Source: Mycobacterium sp. D16R12 | Lineage (GTDB): Bacteria; Actinomycetota; Actinomycetes; Mycobacteriales; Mycobacteriaceae | Direction: 5' to 3' | Length of the DNA stretch: 61,010 nt | NCBI RefSeq assembly: GCF_002013465.1 | Contig: NZ_MAFC01000027.1 | Span: 1-61,010, forward strand | Position numbers and translations under genes: made by a program | Shown here: positions 25,023-33,734 of the stretch, in pieces | How positions within the stretch are numbered: the stretch's first letter is position 1 | How the letters are laid out: every line of letters begins with the position of its first letter | Notes under the pieces: model-generated | Told to the model about the DNA's origin: nothing | Seen by the model: only the letters and a program-made list of their open reading frames with translations | Databases searched by the model: none

Positions 25023-25556
25023 GTGTGGTTCGTCGTGTGGCTCAGATCGCTCGGGTGTCCCGTATTGATCTCCACCCTGGCGGTGGCCGTCGCGCCAGTG
25101 GCGCCCGCCGCCCCTGGGGATGCGCAGGACCGTTTCGGCTGGCCGTTACGCCCCCGACCTGCGATAACTCGGTACTTCGACGAGCCGCGGGAGCGCTGGA
25201 ACCGCGGCCATCGCGGGGTAGATTTAGCCGGCGCCCCTGATCAGCGCGTGATCGCGGCCGGGCCAGGAATCGTGGTGTACGCCGGATCGATCGCCGGGCG
25301 GCCACTGATCTCGATCGAGCACGCGGGTGGCCTGCGTACCACCTATGAACCGGTCGCACCGCTGGTCAAACCGGGTCAGCGGGTGTCGGAAGGATCGGTC
25401 ATCGGGACATTGCTACCGGGGCATCCGGGCTGCCCCGAGGCCGCCTGTCTGCACTGGGGCGCCCTGCGCGGGCCCGCGTCGGCCGCGGACTATCTGAACC
25501 CGCTGGGACTACTGGCCTCGACGCCGCTGCGACTGAAGCCGCTTACGCGTGGCTAG
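25023..25556 (+). CDS. Secreted M23-family peptidase
   Basis: About 177 residues, matching Rv2891 in place and layout. GTG 25023 gives a signal peptide (VVWFVVWLRSLGCPVLIST to about residue 38); ATG 24897 would add 42 residues of non-signal sequence. The LytM-like domain has the zinc-binding HRGVD and LHWGA; in the second motif the first histidine of the usual H-x-H is cysteine (C-L-H), which also occurs in other actinobacterial members from memory. Whether it is active or a regulator of cell-wall hydrolases is open. The 3' end matches the dispersed repeat over AGCCGCTTACGCG. Confidence 0.85.
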   Translation: MWFVVWLRSLGCPVLISTLAVAVAPVAPAAPGDAQDRFGWPLRPRPAITRYFDEPRERWNRGHRGVDLAGAPDQRVIAAGPGIVVYAGSIAGRPLISIEHAGGLRTTYEPVAPLVKPGQRVSEGSVIGTLLPGHPGCPEAACLHWGALRGPASAADYLNPLGLLASTPLRLKPLTRG

Positions 25557-25563
25557 AGGCCGC

Positions 25564-25827
25564 TTAGGCGGGCTGACAGATGTCGACGTGCGCGGGCTTT
25601 CCGGTGGCCTGCGACAGCCTGGACACCGCATCATGGAAGCGATCGAGCGCGTCCTGCTCGCTGACCACTTGGTAGAACGCGCGCATTTCACCACCGTTGG
25701 CCATGCAGACCCACCATGGCGGATACACATCGGCGAGTGCCGTTCCCGGTGCCACGATTCCGAGGCTCAACACGGCGGCGGTGGCCGCTACCAGAATTCC
25801 GGCACGCATGCTTGGCACTGTAGTCAT
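25564..25827 (-). CDS. Small secreted protein with two cysteines
   Basis: An 87-residue protein: signal peptide to about residue 32 (GTALAD cleavage region), then a short domain with one cysteine in WVCMANGG and one near the C-terminus (VDICQ), probably disulfide-linked. The ATG overlaps the stop of the TetR-HxlR gene by 4 bp (ATGA), so it is made together with the regulator. No family recognised. Confidence 0.7.
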   Translation of the reverse strand: MTTVPSMRAGILVAATAAVLSLGIVAPGTALADVYPPWWVCMANGGEMRAFYQVVSEQDALDRFHDAVSRLSQATGKPAHVDICQPA

Positions 25828-26789
25828 CGGACCGATTTCGACCAGGCCCTTGCCCACAATTCCAGCGGAGCCAGCGCGACAAGCAGCGCCTTGCCCACCG
25901 CCGTCAGCGAGTACTCCCCATCCCGGCTCCGCACGATATGCGCGGCGGTCAACTCGTTCAAACGTGAGGTGAGCACGCCGCTCGACACCTCCCCCGCGTC
26001 GCCCATGTCCTGCCTCAACTCCGAGAAGGTCTTTGTCCCGGAGCGCAATTCCCACAGCGCCAGGATTGCCCACCGTCGACCGAAAAGGTCGAACGCCGCA
26101 TTGAGTGGCTGCCCGGAACCGGACCCTCGTACGGGCCTGCCGGGCCGCGGCGCGGCAGTCCCGTCGGGCGACTCCGCCTCGGATATTCCGGCGCTGGCGA
26201 TGACCGTGAGCAGTCGACTGGCACGCTCGGCCATCTGCTCCGCGCTCTGTTCGGGGTGCCGGATCCACCAGGTGATCGTGGCGCCGACCATCCCCATCCA
26301 GCCCTGCGTCAGCACACCGATGTCCTGAGGGTCGCGCAACTGGGTCGCCGCGCTTCCCACCGCGGCCACGCCCTGGCCGGCCAATGCGGCGAGCCGCCTT
26401 CTGGCGACCCGAGCCGCGGCAAGTGCATCGCTACCCTCGGGCAGGGTCTGATCCCAGATGACCAGCCAGTCAGACGGGCGGGGCGCCAACGCCTGGAAGA
26501 TGGCCTGCAGCACGGCCCGCGGCAACGCGAGCGTGGGCGGTGCCGCCTCCATCGCCGCAGCAATGTGATCGCCCACGATCGTTCCGGCGCGCTGCACACA
26601 CGCGATGTAGAGCTGTTCCTTGGACCCGAAATACGCCAGCACCATGGGCTTGGACACTCCGACGGCCGACGCCACCGCGGCCAGGGACGTGCCCGCGTAC
26701 CCGCTGCGGCCGAACTCCTGACATGCGGCATCCAAGATCTGTTGCTCCCGCTCGGCGCGGGGCATGCCCTTGGTACCTGCCCGTGTCAC
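25824..26789 (-). CDS. TetR-HxlR fusion regulator
   Basis: A 321-residue protein in one continuous frame. Residues about 14-62 form a TetR HTH (TSLAAVASAVGVSKPMVLAYFG), followed by a TetR_C ligand domain to about 200, a Pro/Gly-rich linker, and a complete HxlR-type winged helix from about 230 (FDLFGRRWAILALWELRSG, then SSGVLTSRLNELTAAHIV). Two DNA-binding domains on one chain are unusual for TetR proteins. It is divergent from mmpS-mmpL across 157 bp with several palindromes, so it almost certainly controls them. Confidence 0.9.
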   Translation of the reverse strand: MTRAGTKGMPRAEREQQILDAACQEFGRSGYAGTSLAAVASAVGVSKPMVLAYFGSKEQLYIACVQRAGTIVGDHIAAAMEAAPPTLALPRAVLQAIFQALAPRPSDWLVIWDQTLPEGSDALAAARVARRRLAALAGQGVAAVGSAATQLRDPQDIGVLTQGWMGMVGATITWWIRHPEQSAEQMAERASRLLTVIASAGISEAESPDGTAAPRPGRPVRGSGSGQPLNAAFDLFGRRWAILALWELRSGTKTFSELRQDMGDAGEVSSGVLTSRLNELTAAHIVRSRDGEYSLTAVGKALLVALAPLELWARAWSKSVR

Positions 26790-26842
26790 CAGTCCCTTCT
26801 ACCAGTTTCCCGTCACCCAGGGCCGCGTATTGATGTGCGCCG

Positions 26843-26911
26843 CATCACAGTAGACCGATCGGTGTGATGTTGATTTGACCGACTGTTAAATTAACGATCG
26901 GCCAGTTAACG
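26843..26911. promoter_or_regulatory. Operator cluster between tetR-hxlR and mmpS
   Basis: ACCGATCGGT (26854-26863) is a perfect palindrome flanked by CATCAC (26843-26848) and GTGATG (26864-26869). CGATCGG recurs at 26895-26901, 39 bp further on, between TTAAC and GTTAA arms; GTTAAATTAAC is also palindromic. AGGAG at 26936-26940 is the mmpS ribosome-binding site. Confidence 0.55.
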
Positions 26912-26946
26912 TCAACGCTCACCAACCGGATCAATGAGGAGCTGGA

Positions 26947-27354
26947 ATGCGTGGCGCGTGGGTGTATCTGGTATCGATTGCGATCCTCTGTATCGCCGGG
27001 GGCTACATAGCCCATCTACGGCTCAGCGATATTCCTGACCCCGCCATCGGCCATTCGGCCAAGCCCCCAGTCATCGGCAAGCCAAGGGACAAGGTCGTCG
27101 AGTACCGGCTGGACGGGCCCGCAGGCAGCGCGATCACGGCGTCCTATCTGGACATCGACGGCGCCGTACGCGAAGTGTCGGGCACGCTGCCCTGGCAGAC
27201 CACCCTGCACGCGAAACAACTTGTCGTCCCTGCCGGACTCGTCGCGCAATCCAGTTCGGGGCAGATGTCCTGTCGCATCACGATCGACGGGCTGACACGT
27301 GATCAAAGCCCGGCCAACGCATCTGCCGTCTCCTGTCAGGTGGCGGTCGCGTGA
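26947..27354 (+). CDS. MmpS-family membrane accessory protein
   Basis: A 135-residue protein with an uncleaved N-terminal transmembrane helix (about residues 5-22) and a periplasmic beta domain with YRLDGPAGSAITASYLD and SCRITIDG, as in MmpS proteins that pair with MmpL transporters. The stop overlaps the mmpL GTG start (GTGA). Likely a subunit or assembly factor of the following transporter. Confidence 0.92.
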   Translation: MRGAWVYLVSIAILCIAGGYIAHLRLSDIPDPAIGHSAKPPVIGKPRDKVVEYRLDGPAGSAITASYLDIDGAVREVSGTLPWQTTLHAKQLVVPAGLVAQSSSGQMSCRITIDGLTRDQSPANASAVSCQVAVA

Positions 27355-30290
27355 ATCTCTTGGACAAGTTTCGCGTGCACGTATGGGACAAGTTGTGGGC
27401 AAGCCCCGCCGATGTGGCACCTACACCGGGGCGACCGCTCTTGGCGCGGCTGCTCTACCGGTTCTCCATACCTATCCTCGTGCTGTGGCTCGGCGCGGCC
27501 GGCATCCTCAATCTCGCTGTCCCCCAGCTGGAGACGGTGATCAAACAGCACGCCCGTTCGTTTCTGCCCGATGACGCCGCCTCCGTGCAGGCGATCTCGA
27601 AGATGGGCGATTACTTCGGCGGTGCCGGCACCAACAACTTTGTCTATCTTCTCCTCGAGGGCGATGCGCCCCTAGGGGCCGAGGCGCATCAGTACTACTC
27701 GTCGATCCTTGACCGGATCAACCGGGACAAGAAGCATGTCAACTCATCCATGGACCTGTGGTCCGATCCGCAGTTCGCGCCGGCCAACGAAAGTGCCGAC
27801 GGGAAGGCCGCCTACGTCCTGATCAACCTCAAGGGCAACATGGGGACTGCCCTGGCCATGGAGTCGACCGCGAAGATCCGCGAACTCATCGCCCAGTACC
27901 CACCGCCCAACGGAATCACCGCGCACCTAACGGGCCCATCCGCGGTGGTGAACGACGAGCTGGTGTCGATCAACGACTCGATCCTGATCCTGCTGATCGC
28001 GTGTGCGGGGCTGGTGGGCCTCATCTTGTTGTTGGTGTACCGCTCGCCGATCACCATCGCGCTGCCACTGCTTGTCGCGGGAGCGGGGCTTGCCGTCGGT
28101 CGGCCCATCGTCGCGTTCCTCGGCCAACACCAAGTCATCGGTGTGTCCATCTTCGCCTCGGCACTACTGGCGGTGATCGTGCTGGGTGCCGGAATCGATT
28201 ACGGCATTTTCCTTTTGGGCAGATACCAAGAGGCACGACGGGCGGGCGAAGACCCGGTCGAGGCGTACTACACGGCGCTGGCGGGGGTGCAGCACATCAT
28301 CATCGCCTCGGGTCTCACCGTTGCCGGGGCGACAGCCTGCATGGTCTTCACCCGCCTGGCCATCTTCAGCACGTCGGGGCTGCCGTGCACGGTTGCGGTG
28401 GTGGTCACCCTCGCCGCAGCGCTGACACTCGCGCCCGCCACGCTCGCCGCGGGCGGCCGTTTCGGATTCTTCGAGCCCCGCGAGGAGAAGTCACAGCGTA
28501 GGTGGCGACGCATCGCCACCTACGTGGTGCGCTGGCCGGGGCCGGTGTTGGCGGGCAGCTTAGCCGTGCTCGCGATCGCATTTCTGGCAGTGCCCGGGTT
28601 CCGGCCCAGTTACAACGAGCGGGAAGCTCAGCCCAGCGACTCCCCCGCAAACGTCGGCTTCGCCGCCTCGGACCGCCATTTACCGCCAAACATCATGTCG
28701 CCCAGCGTCTTCATCGTGGAAGCGGACCACGACATGCGTAACTCAGCGGATCTGATCGCACTGGCGAAAATGAGCAATGCCGTATTGAACATTCCCGGCA
28801 TCAGCAACGTACAGGGCATCACCCGGCCGCTGGCCGCCCCGTTGGAACTCGGGACGCTGCCCGCGCAGGCGGGTTATGTCGGTGGGCGGCTGACCCAGAT
28901 GACCAAACTGCTCACGCAGCGCATCGAGGACCTGACCGCCCTCAGCGGCCGGGTGGGACAACTTTCGCTGACGGTGCGAGGTCTGGAGCAGGCGCTGCAC
29001 ACCGGAACAGTAGGTGCAACCCAGATACATTCAGGTGCAACGGAATTACGCACCATTCTGGCCGCCGTGGTGCAGAAGGTCGACTCGTTGCGAGGGACCG
29101 CCAAACCTGCCGAGGACTTCATCGGCGGGATCCCGAACTGCCGGGATAACGACTACTGCCAAGCCGCACTCACCGGCTTCTCCCTCTTCGACGACCTCCA
29201 CCGTTTTGACGGGCTTGTCGGCAATCTGGTGAACGGAACCGGCACGCTGGCACAGACCCTGCCTGCACTCGGTGCACAGCTACCGGAGCTCAAGGACTTC
29301 ATCACCCAGGTCAACGCGGTCATCGCACCGCTGCAGAGCACCTTGCAGGTTCTGCTGCCCCAGGTCACCGAGATCACTCAGTTCACCGATGACCTCAGCA
29401 AGAGCTTCACGGCGGGCGACCCGAGTAGCTCCTTCTTCATACCCACGCAGGCCTTCGAGAATCCACTCTTCAAAAGCGCTATGCCGTACTTCTTCTCACC
29501 CGACGGCAAGGTGACACGGATGGTCGTCACTCCGGAGAAGGAGGGGTTCAGCCAGGAGGCCATGGACCTGAGCTCCCAGATCATCCCGACGGCACTACAG
29601 GCCATCAAGAGCACATCGTTGGCAGGCAGCACGGTGAGTATTGGAGGGCCGGGTGGCACGCTCCTGAACATCGAAGCCTTCACACGTGAGGACTTCATCA
29701 CCAGTGCTGTGGCTGCGTTCGCCTTCGTGTTCTGCGTGATACTGATCCTGCTGCGCAGCCTCGTCGCCGCGATGGTGGTCATCGGCACTGTCGCGCTGTC
29801 CTACGTCTCGGCACTGGGCCTAACCGTGTTCGTCTGGCAGGAGCTCGTCGGCATCCCGCTACATTGGTCGGTGGCCCCACTGTCATTCGTGTTCCTTGTC
29901 GCCGTCGGCGCCGATTACAACATGCTGCTGGTGGCCCGGTTCCGCGAAGAGATACACGCGGGCATCAAGACAGGCATCATCCGCTCGATGGCCAATACCG
30001 GCGGGGTGGTGACAACCGCGGGCCTGGTGTTCGGCTTCACCATGTTCGCGATGATCGTTGCGCCGGCGCGCAATATCGCCCAGCTCGGTACGGCTGTCGG
30101 CCTCGGCCTGCTGATGGACACCCTGATCGTGCGATCGTTCCTTGTGCCCGCCATCGCGACCCTGCTGGGCCGCTGGTTCTGGTGGCCAGTGGTGGTACAC
30201 GACAGGGCCGCCAACCGCGACGCGGTCCGAGGGGGCGCGACACCCTCGGGCACGCTGGATCGTGCACAGCTCGTAGGTGCGCCGCGATGA
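27351..30290 (+). CDS. MmpL-family RND transporter
   Basis: A 979-residue RND transporter with two MMPL domains, each a first helix, a large periplasmic domain and a five-helix bundle. The family motifs GAGIDYGIFLLGR (first) and AVGADYNMLLVARF (second) carry the proton-relay Asp-Tyr pairs. The second periplasmic loop is long and includes a Cys pair (PNCRDNDYC). Cargo may be a lipid or siderophore, or drugs as in MmpL5. Together with mmpS and the divergent TetR-HxlR gene it resembles known inducible mmpS-mmpL efflux loci in M. abscessus. Which paralogue this is cannot be told by reading. Confidence 0.95.
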   Translation: MNLLDKFRVHVWDKLWASPADVAPTPGRPLLARLLYRFSIPILVLWLGAAGILNLAVPQLETVIKQHARSFLPDDAASVQAISKMGDYFGGAGTNNFVYLLLEGDAPLGAEAHQYYSSILDRINRDKKHVNSSMDLWSDPQFAPANESADGKAAYVLINLKGNMGTALAMESTAKIRELIAQYPPPNGITAHLTGPSAVVNDELVSINDSILILLIACAGLVGLILLLVYRSPITIALPLLVAGAGLAVGRPIVAFLGQHQVIGVSIFASALLAVIVLGAGIDYGIFLLGRYQEARRAGEDPVEAYYTALAGVQHIIIASGLTVAGATACMVFTRLAIFSTSGLPCTVAVVVTLAAALTLAPATLAAGGRFGFFEPREEKSQRRWRRIATYVVRWPGPVLAGSLAVLAIAFLAVPGFRPSYNEREAQPSDSPANVGFAASDRHLPPNIMSPSVFIVEADHDMRNSADLIALAKMSNAVLNIPGISNVQGITRPLAAPLELGTLPAQAGYVGGRLTQMTKLLTQRIEDLTALSGRVGQLSLTVRGLEQALHTGTVGATQIHSGATELRTILAAVVQKVDSLRGTAKPAEDFIGGIPNCRDNDYCQAALTGFSLFDDLHRFDGLVGNLVNGTGTLAQTLPALGAQLPELKDFITQVNAVIAPLQSTLQVLLPQVTEITQFTDDLSKSFTAGDPSSSFFIPTQAFENPLFKSAMPYFFSPDGKVTRMVVTPEKEGFSQEAMDLSSQIIPTALQAIKSTSLAGSTVSIGGPGGTLLNIEAFTREDFITSAVAAFAFVFCVILILLRSLVAAMVVIGTVALSYVSALGLTVFVWQELVGIPLHWSVAPLSFVFLVAVGADYNMLLVARFREEIHAGIKTGIIRSMANTGGVVTTAGLVFGFTMFAMIVAPARNIAQLGTAVGLGLLMDTLIVRSFLVPAIATLLGRWFWWPVVVHDRAANRDAVRGGATPSGTLDRAQLVGAPR

Positions 30291-30490
30291 CGTGCCCGGA
30301 TTCCGCTCGAGACCAAGGCAAGTGAGCAACACATGCGGTGGCGCAGCGTTTCATCAACTGGTGGACCCCACACCTCTGTCGAGATGCACTTAGGTACAAG
30401 ACATCTCAAAGAGCACAGGCGTGAATTAAACCTCGGCCCCCTGCAGATTCACATCGCCACATCGCGCGCCTGGAACCGCGGGTAACTGCC

Positions 30491-30786
30491 GTGCCTACGG
30501 GAGCCGGGTACATCGCAGTGCTTCTGTTTTTGGTGGTGGTAGCGCTATGGGCGGCAGGTGGTAACGGAGGATCGATGAGCTACTACCAGCGCGAGGTGGA
30601 CCGCATGATGCGCAAGCAGTCACGGCAGGACAAGGCGAGTCTGGCGGCGAGAACCCGCCCTACCCGACGACGACACTGGACGAGTCAAGCCAACCCCACC
30701 CGGATGTGCCGATGGAGAAAGAAGTCACGCGATACCGCGTGACGCCGTCACGCCCGCGGGTGTGCCTGATCGTGGACGGCCCGTAG
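30491..30786 (+). pseudogene. Small membrane protein with an apparent frameshift
   Basis: A GTG-started frame encodes a hydrophobic segment (GYIAVLLFLVVVALWAAGG) and a basic helix to about residue 52 with mycobacterial codon use. After 30655 codon bias fails in that frame but is good in the -1 frame, which reads PYPTTTLDESSQPHPDVPM and runs to a stop at 30786, inside the xerC 3' end. This fits a one-base deletion in the junction GCGAGAACCCGCC, or a sequencing error. The preceding 200 bp after mmpL show no gene. Confidence 0.4.
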
Positions 30787-31662
30787 ACGCGCCACGGTGA
30801 CATGGGTGTACAGCTGAGTGGTGGCCAGGGTGGAGTGTCCGAGCAGCTCCTGAACCACCCGCAAGTCCGCGCCACCCTCGAGCAGATGCGTTGCAGCGCT
30901 GTGCCGTAAACCATGTGGGCCGATATCGGGGGCACCGGGCACGGCGGACATGGTCTGATGCACGACGGTGCGGACCTGACGCGGATCGATGCGCCGCCCA
31001 CGCGCGCCGAGGAGAACCGCCGCACCAGAACCCGAGTTGGCAAGATGTGCTCGACCGCGGTCCAACCAGGCGGTCAGAGCATCGGCGGCTGGGCCCCCGA
31101 AGGGCACCGTGCGCTCTTTGTCGCCCTTGCCCAAGACGCGCAACACTTTTCGCGACCTGTCGATATCGTCGATATCCAGGCCACACAGCTCGCTGACGCG
31201 GATCCCCGTGGCGTAGAGCATCTCGACGATCAGCCGATCCCTCAATGCCATCGGATCGTCTTGTTCCGCACCCGAATGCGCTGCTTCCATCGCCGCGACG
31301 GCCTGATCTTGTCGCAGCACCGCGGGCAACGTACGGCGAGATTTAGGCTGTTGCAGCCGAATCGCGGGATCTGTCTGCAACAGCCCGCGGCGGGTCGCCC
31401 AGGCGGTGAAGATCTTCACCGCCGAGGTACGCCGCGCGACAGTGGAACGTGCCGCACCCTGCCGGGCCTGAGCGCCAAGCCATGACCGCAGCACCGGCAG
31501 CGACAGATCAGCCAGCGTGGCATCCGGATTGACCGCCGAGAGGTGATCGAACAACGAGGTGAGATCTCCCCGATAGGCGCGCTGCGTGTGCACCGACCGC
31601 CCGCGCTCCAGCGCCAGATGCTCGGCGAACTCGTCGAGAATCGCGGTCAGTTGCGGCGTCAC
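30748..31662 (-). CDS. xerC: Tyrosine recombinase XerC
   Basis: A 304-residue recombinase resolving chromosome dimers at dif with XerD. SAM-like N-terminal domain, then catalytic residues: Arg in TGIRVSELCGLD, HGLRHSAATH (HxxR), LGHSTLATT, and Tyr in QLYTHV. GTG 31662 overlaps the upstream siderophore-interacting protein stop (GTGA). The pair matches Rv2894c-Rv2895c. This is the housekeeping recombinase, not a mobile element. Confidence 0.95.
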   Translation of the reverse strand: MTPQLTAILDEFAEHLALERGRSVHTQRAYRGDLTSLFDHLSAVNPDATLADLSLPVLRSWLGAQARQGAARSTVARRTSAVKIFTAWATRRGLLQTDPAIRLQQPKSRRTLPAVLRQDQAVAAMEAAHSGAEQDDPMALRDRLIVEMLYATGIRVSELCGLDIDDIDRSRKVLRVLGKGDKERTVPFGGPAADALTAWLDRGRAHLANSGSGAAVLLGARGRRIDPRQVRTVVHQTMSAVPGAPDIGPHGLRHSAATHLLEGGADLRVVQELLGHSTLATTQLYTHVTVARLRAVHDQAHPRA

Positions 31663-32489
31663 TCCCTCACGGTAGCTTCGGCGGCTGCCAGCTCCTGTTT
31701 CCACACGCGGAAAGACTCCTCGGTACGGCCGCGACGCCAATATCCCGAAATCGAGGCGGCCCATTTTGGTGCGACCCCACGCTCCTTGCGGATGTATGGC
31801 CGCAGACCGTGCATGACGGTCTGAGCCTCGCCGTGAATGAACACCTGTACCTGCCCGGGTAACCACTCCGCAGAGCGCACAGCCTCGACCAATGGGGCGT
31901 TATCCCCTGCCAGGTTGTCGTCGACCTCGTCGGCACCAGCGCCGCGGTGGACCCAGATGATCTCGACATCACCGCGGGTATCGAAGGTGATCTCGTCCTG
32001 CGGACCGGCCACCTCGATGAACACCTTGGCGCGAGCACCCTCCGCAAGTGCCTGCAGCGCGACGGTGATCGCCGGGATGGCGGACTCGTCACCTGCCAGC
32101 AGATGCCAGTCCGCAGCGGGATCGGGCGAGTAAGCGCCGTGCGAATCGGTGACGTACAGCCTGTCTCCGGGCGTGGCCCGCGCTGCCCACGGGCCGGCCA
32201 CACCGGTGTCACCGTGCACTACGAAGTCGATGGCGATCTCGCGACGGTCGACATCCACAGACCGGATCGTGTAGGTGCGGACGGTGGCCTGCATGTCGCG
32301 CGCCTGGTCGATATCCCGTGGACCTGGCCCTTCGTGGCCCTGCGGAAGGAATATCAGCTTGGCATAACTGTCGGTCTCTGAGGTGGCCTCGAAACCGTCA
32401 AAACCGTTACCGCCGAGCACCACCCGGGTGATATGCGGAGTCACCTGCTCGGTCCGAACTACCTGCAACTCATGTAGCGGGCGTGCCAT
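31659..32489 (-). CDS. viuB: Siderophore-interacting FAD reductase (ViuB-like)
   Basis: A 276-residue flavoreductase-like protein: FAD-binding barrel with RTYTIRSVD and GPWAARATPGD, then the NAD(P)H domain with GDESAIPAI. Such proteins reduce ferric siderophore to release iron. The gene has CAGGAGG before the ATG. No IdeR box was recognised upstream, although iron control would be expected. Confidence 0.93.
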   Translation of the reverse strand: MARPLHELQVVRTEQVTPHITRVVLGGNGFDGFEATSETDSYAKLIFLPQGHEGPGPRDIDQARDMQATVRTYTIRSVDVDRREIAIDFVVHGDTGVAGPWAARATPGDRLYVTDSHGAYSPDPAADWHLLAGDESAIPAITVALQALAEGARAKVFIEVAGPQDEITFDTRGDVEIIWVHRGAGADEVDDNLAGDNAPLVEAVRSAEWLPGQVQVFIHGEAQTVMHGLRPYIRKERGVAPKWAASISGYWRRGRTEESFRVWKQELAAAEATVRE

Positions 32490-32564
32490 ATCGCCTCCTG
32501 CGTCGAATCCTCTATGTCAATTGCCTTGACTATACGGAGGAACAGCCGCGAATGGGCGCCCCCG

Positions 32565-33242
32565 TCACGGCAACATGCCCTTGACGATCAGCTCGGCGGC
32601 GGCTTCGGCGTGAGCCTGAACTTGCTCTGGATCGAATACGGCATCCCCGAACACGGTACGTGCCAGCGCTCCGCTACTGAACAAGGCTGCGGTGCCGGAC
32701 GTGATGAGAAAGAAGCTGGTCTGGAGCGGTACGTCACGCAGCTCCCCCGCCTTGACCGCCTCCTCGTAGACCGGGCCGAGCCGTTCCTGCATGGGGATGA
32801 CGTAGGCCTGACAGATGTGCTGCAGCCGCTCGCTATCTTGGCCCGCCTCGATGTCCATGATGCGGATCAACTCGGGATGTTCAGCGGCGAAGATGACGAA
32901 CATCTTGATGAATCGTTTGATCCGCTCGGAGGAACTCAAGCTCTCATCGTCGTCTGCCAGAACCTTCTCGACGATCGCCTGGAATCCCCAGTCAACGGCG
33001 GCGTACCAGAGCTGTTCCTTGGATGAAAACCGTTGATGCAGCAGGTTATGGCTCACTCCCAGCTCGCGATTGAGGGTGCGCATCGACATGCCCTGATACC
33101 CATGAGTGGCGAAGGCTTGTAGCGCCGCGGTGAAGATAGCGTCGGCTGACACTCCTTCCCCGCCTTTGCGCGGCCGGCCACGAGGGCGCCGCGTCAGCTC
33201 ACTGGCATCAGTCACGAAATCCGCCACATCCTTCCTCCTCAA
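32565..33242 (-). CDS. TetR-family regulator
   Basis: A 225-residue protein with an N-terminal basic extension (RRPRGRPRK), TetR HTH at about residues 35-82 (SMRTLNRELGVSHNLLHQRF) and a ligand domain. It is divergent from a DoxX-like gene by 108 bp and lies 75 bp upstream of viuB on the same strand. GACCGGTC at 33288-33295 is the only palindrome seen in the divergent gap. Confidence 0.9.
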   Translation of the reverse strand: MRRKDVADFVTDASELTRRPRGRPRKGGEGVSADAIFTAALQAFATHGYQGMSMRTLNRELGVSHNLLHQRFSSKEQLWYAAVDWGFQAIVEKVLADDDESLSSSERIKRFIKMFVIFAAEHPELIRIMDIEAGQDSERLQHICQAYVIPMQERLGPVYEEAVKAGELRDVPLQTSFFLITSGTAALFSSGALARTVFGDAVFDPEQVQAHAEAAAELIVKGMLP

Positions 33243-33350
33243 CCATCATCCCCCCACCTACCGGCAATCGCGTTGAGGACTTCCGCAGACCGGTCATGAT
33301 CTTTATCGGGATCGCCGAACACCACCGTTACTGCCGGGCATACTGACGCG

Positions 33351-33716
33351 ATGGAGACCTGGTTGTGGATCAGTGCCGGCGTGCTCGCCGCGGTGCACCT
33401 CGGCGCGGGTGCGTTCAAACTGGTCACCCCGTACGAAAAGATCGCAGCCAATCCCAACCTCGCCTGGGCCACCGATTTCACTCCCAACGTCGTCAAGGCG
33501 ATCGGCGGATTGGAAGTGCTCGGCGCAATCGGCGTAGTGCTCCCCCACGCAACAGGGATCGCCCCGGTGCTCAGCCCGCTTGCCGCTGCCGGACTCGCGG
33601 TGTTGCAGGCCGGAGCCTTCGGTGTTCACGTGCGTCGCAACGAATGGAAGCTGGCTCCCGTCAACGTGATCCTGATCGTACTTGCGGTGTTCGTGGCGTT
33701 CGAGTGGTACGGCTGA
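33351..33716 (+). CDS. DoxX-like membrane protein
   Basis: 121 residues with four hydrophobic segments. YEKIAANPNLAWATDF followed by KAIGGLEVLGAIG is the signature of actinobacterial DoxX-like proteins, some of which stabilise sulfur or thiol redox systems. Probably controlled by the divergent TetR. Confidence 0.88.
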   Translation: METWLWISAGVLAAVHLGAGAFKLVTPYEKIAANPNLAWATDFTPNVVKAIGGLEVLGAIGVVLPHATGIAPVLSPLAAAGLAVLQAGAFGVHVRRNEWKLAPVNVILIVLAVFVAFEWYG

Positions 33717-33734
33717 TGCACCACTGAGCAGCGA

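Noticed and set aside
30748..31662. Integrase of a mobile element
   Set aside because: Length, position next to viuB-like and dprA, and sequence fit housekeeping XerC. No attachment repeats or phage genes are nearby.
32490..32564. IdeR iron box before the siderophore-interacting gene
   Set aside because: No TTAGGTTAGGCTAACCTAA-like sequence could be found in the gap.
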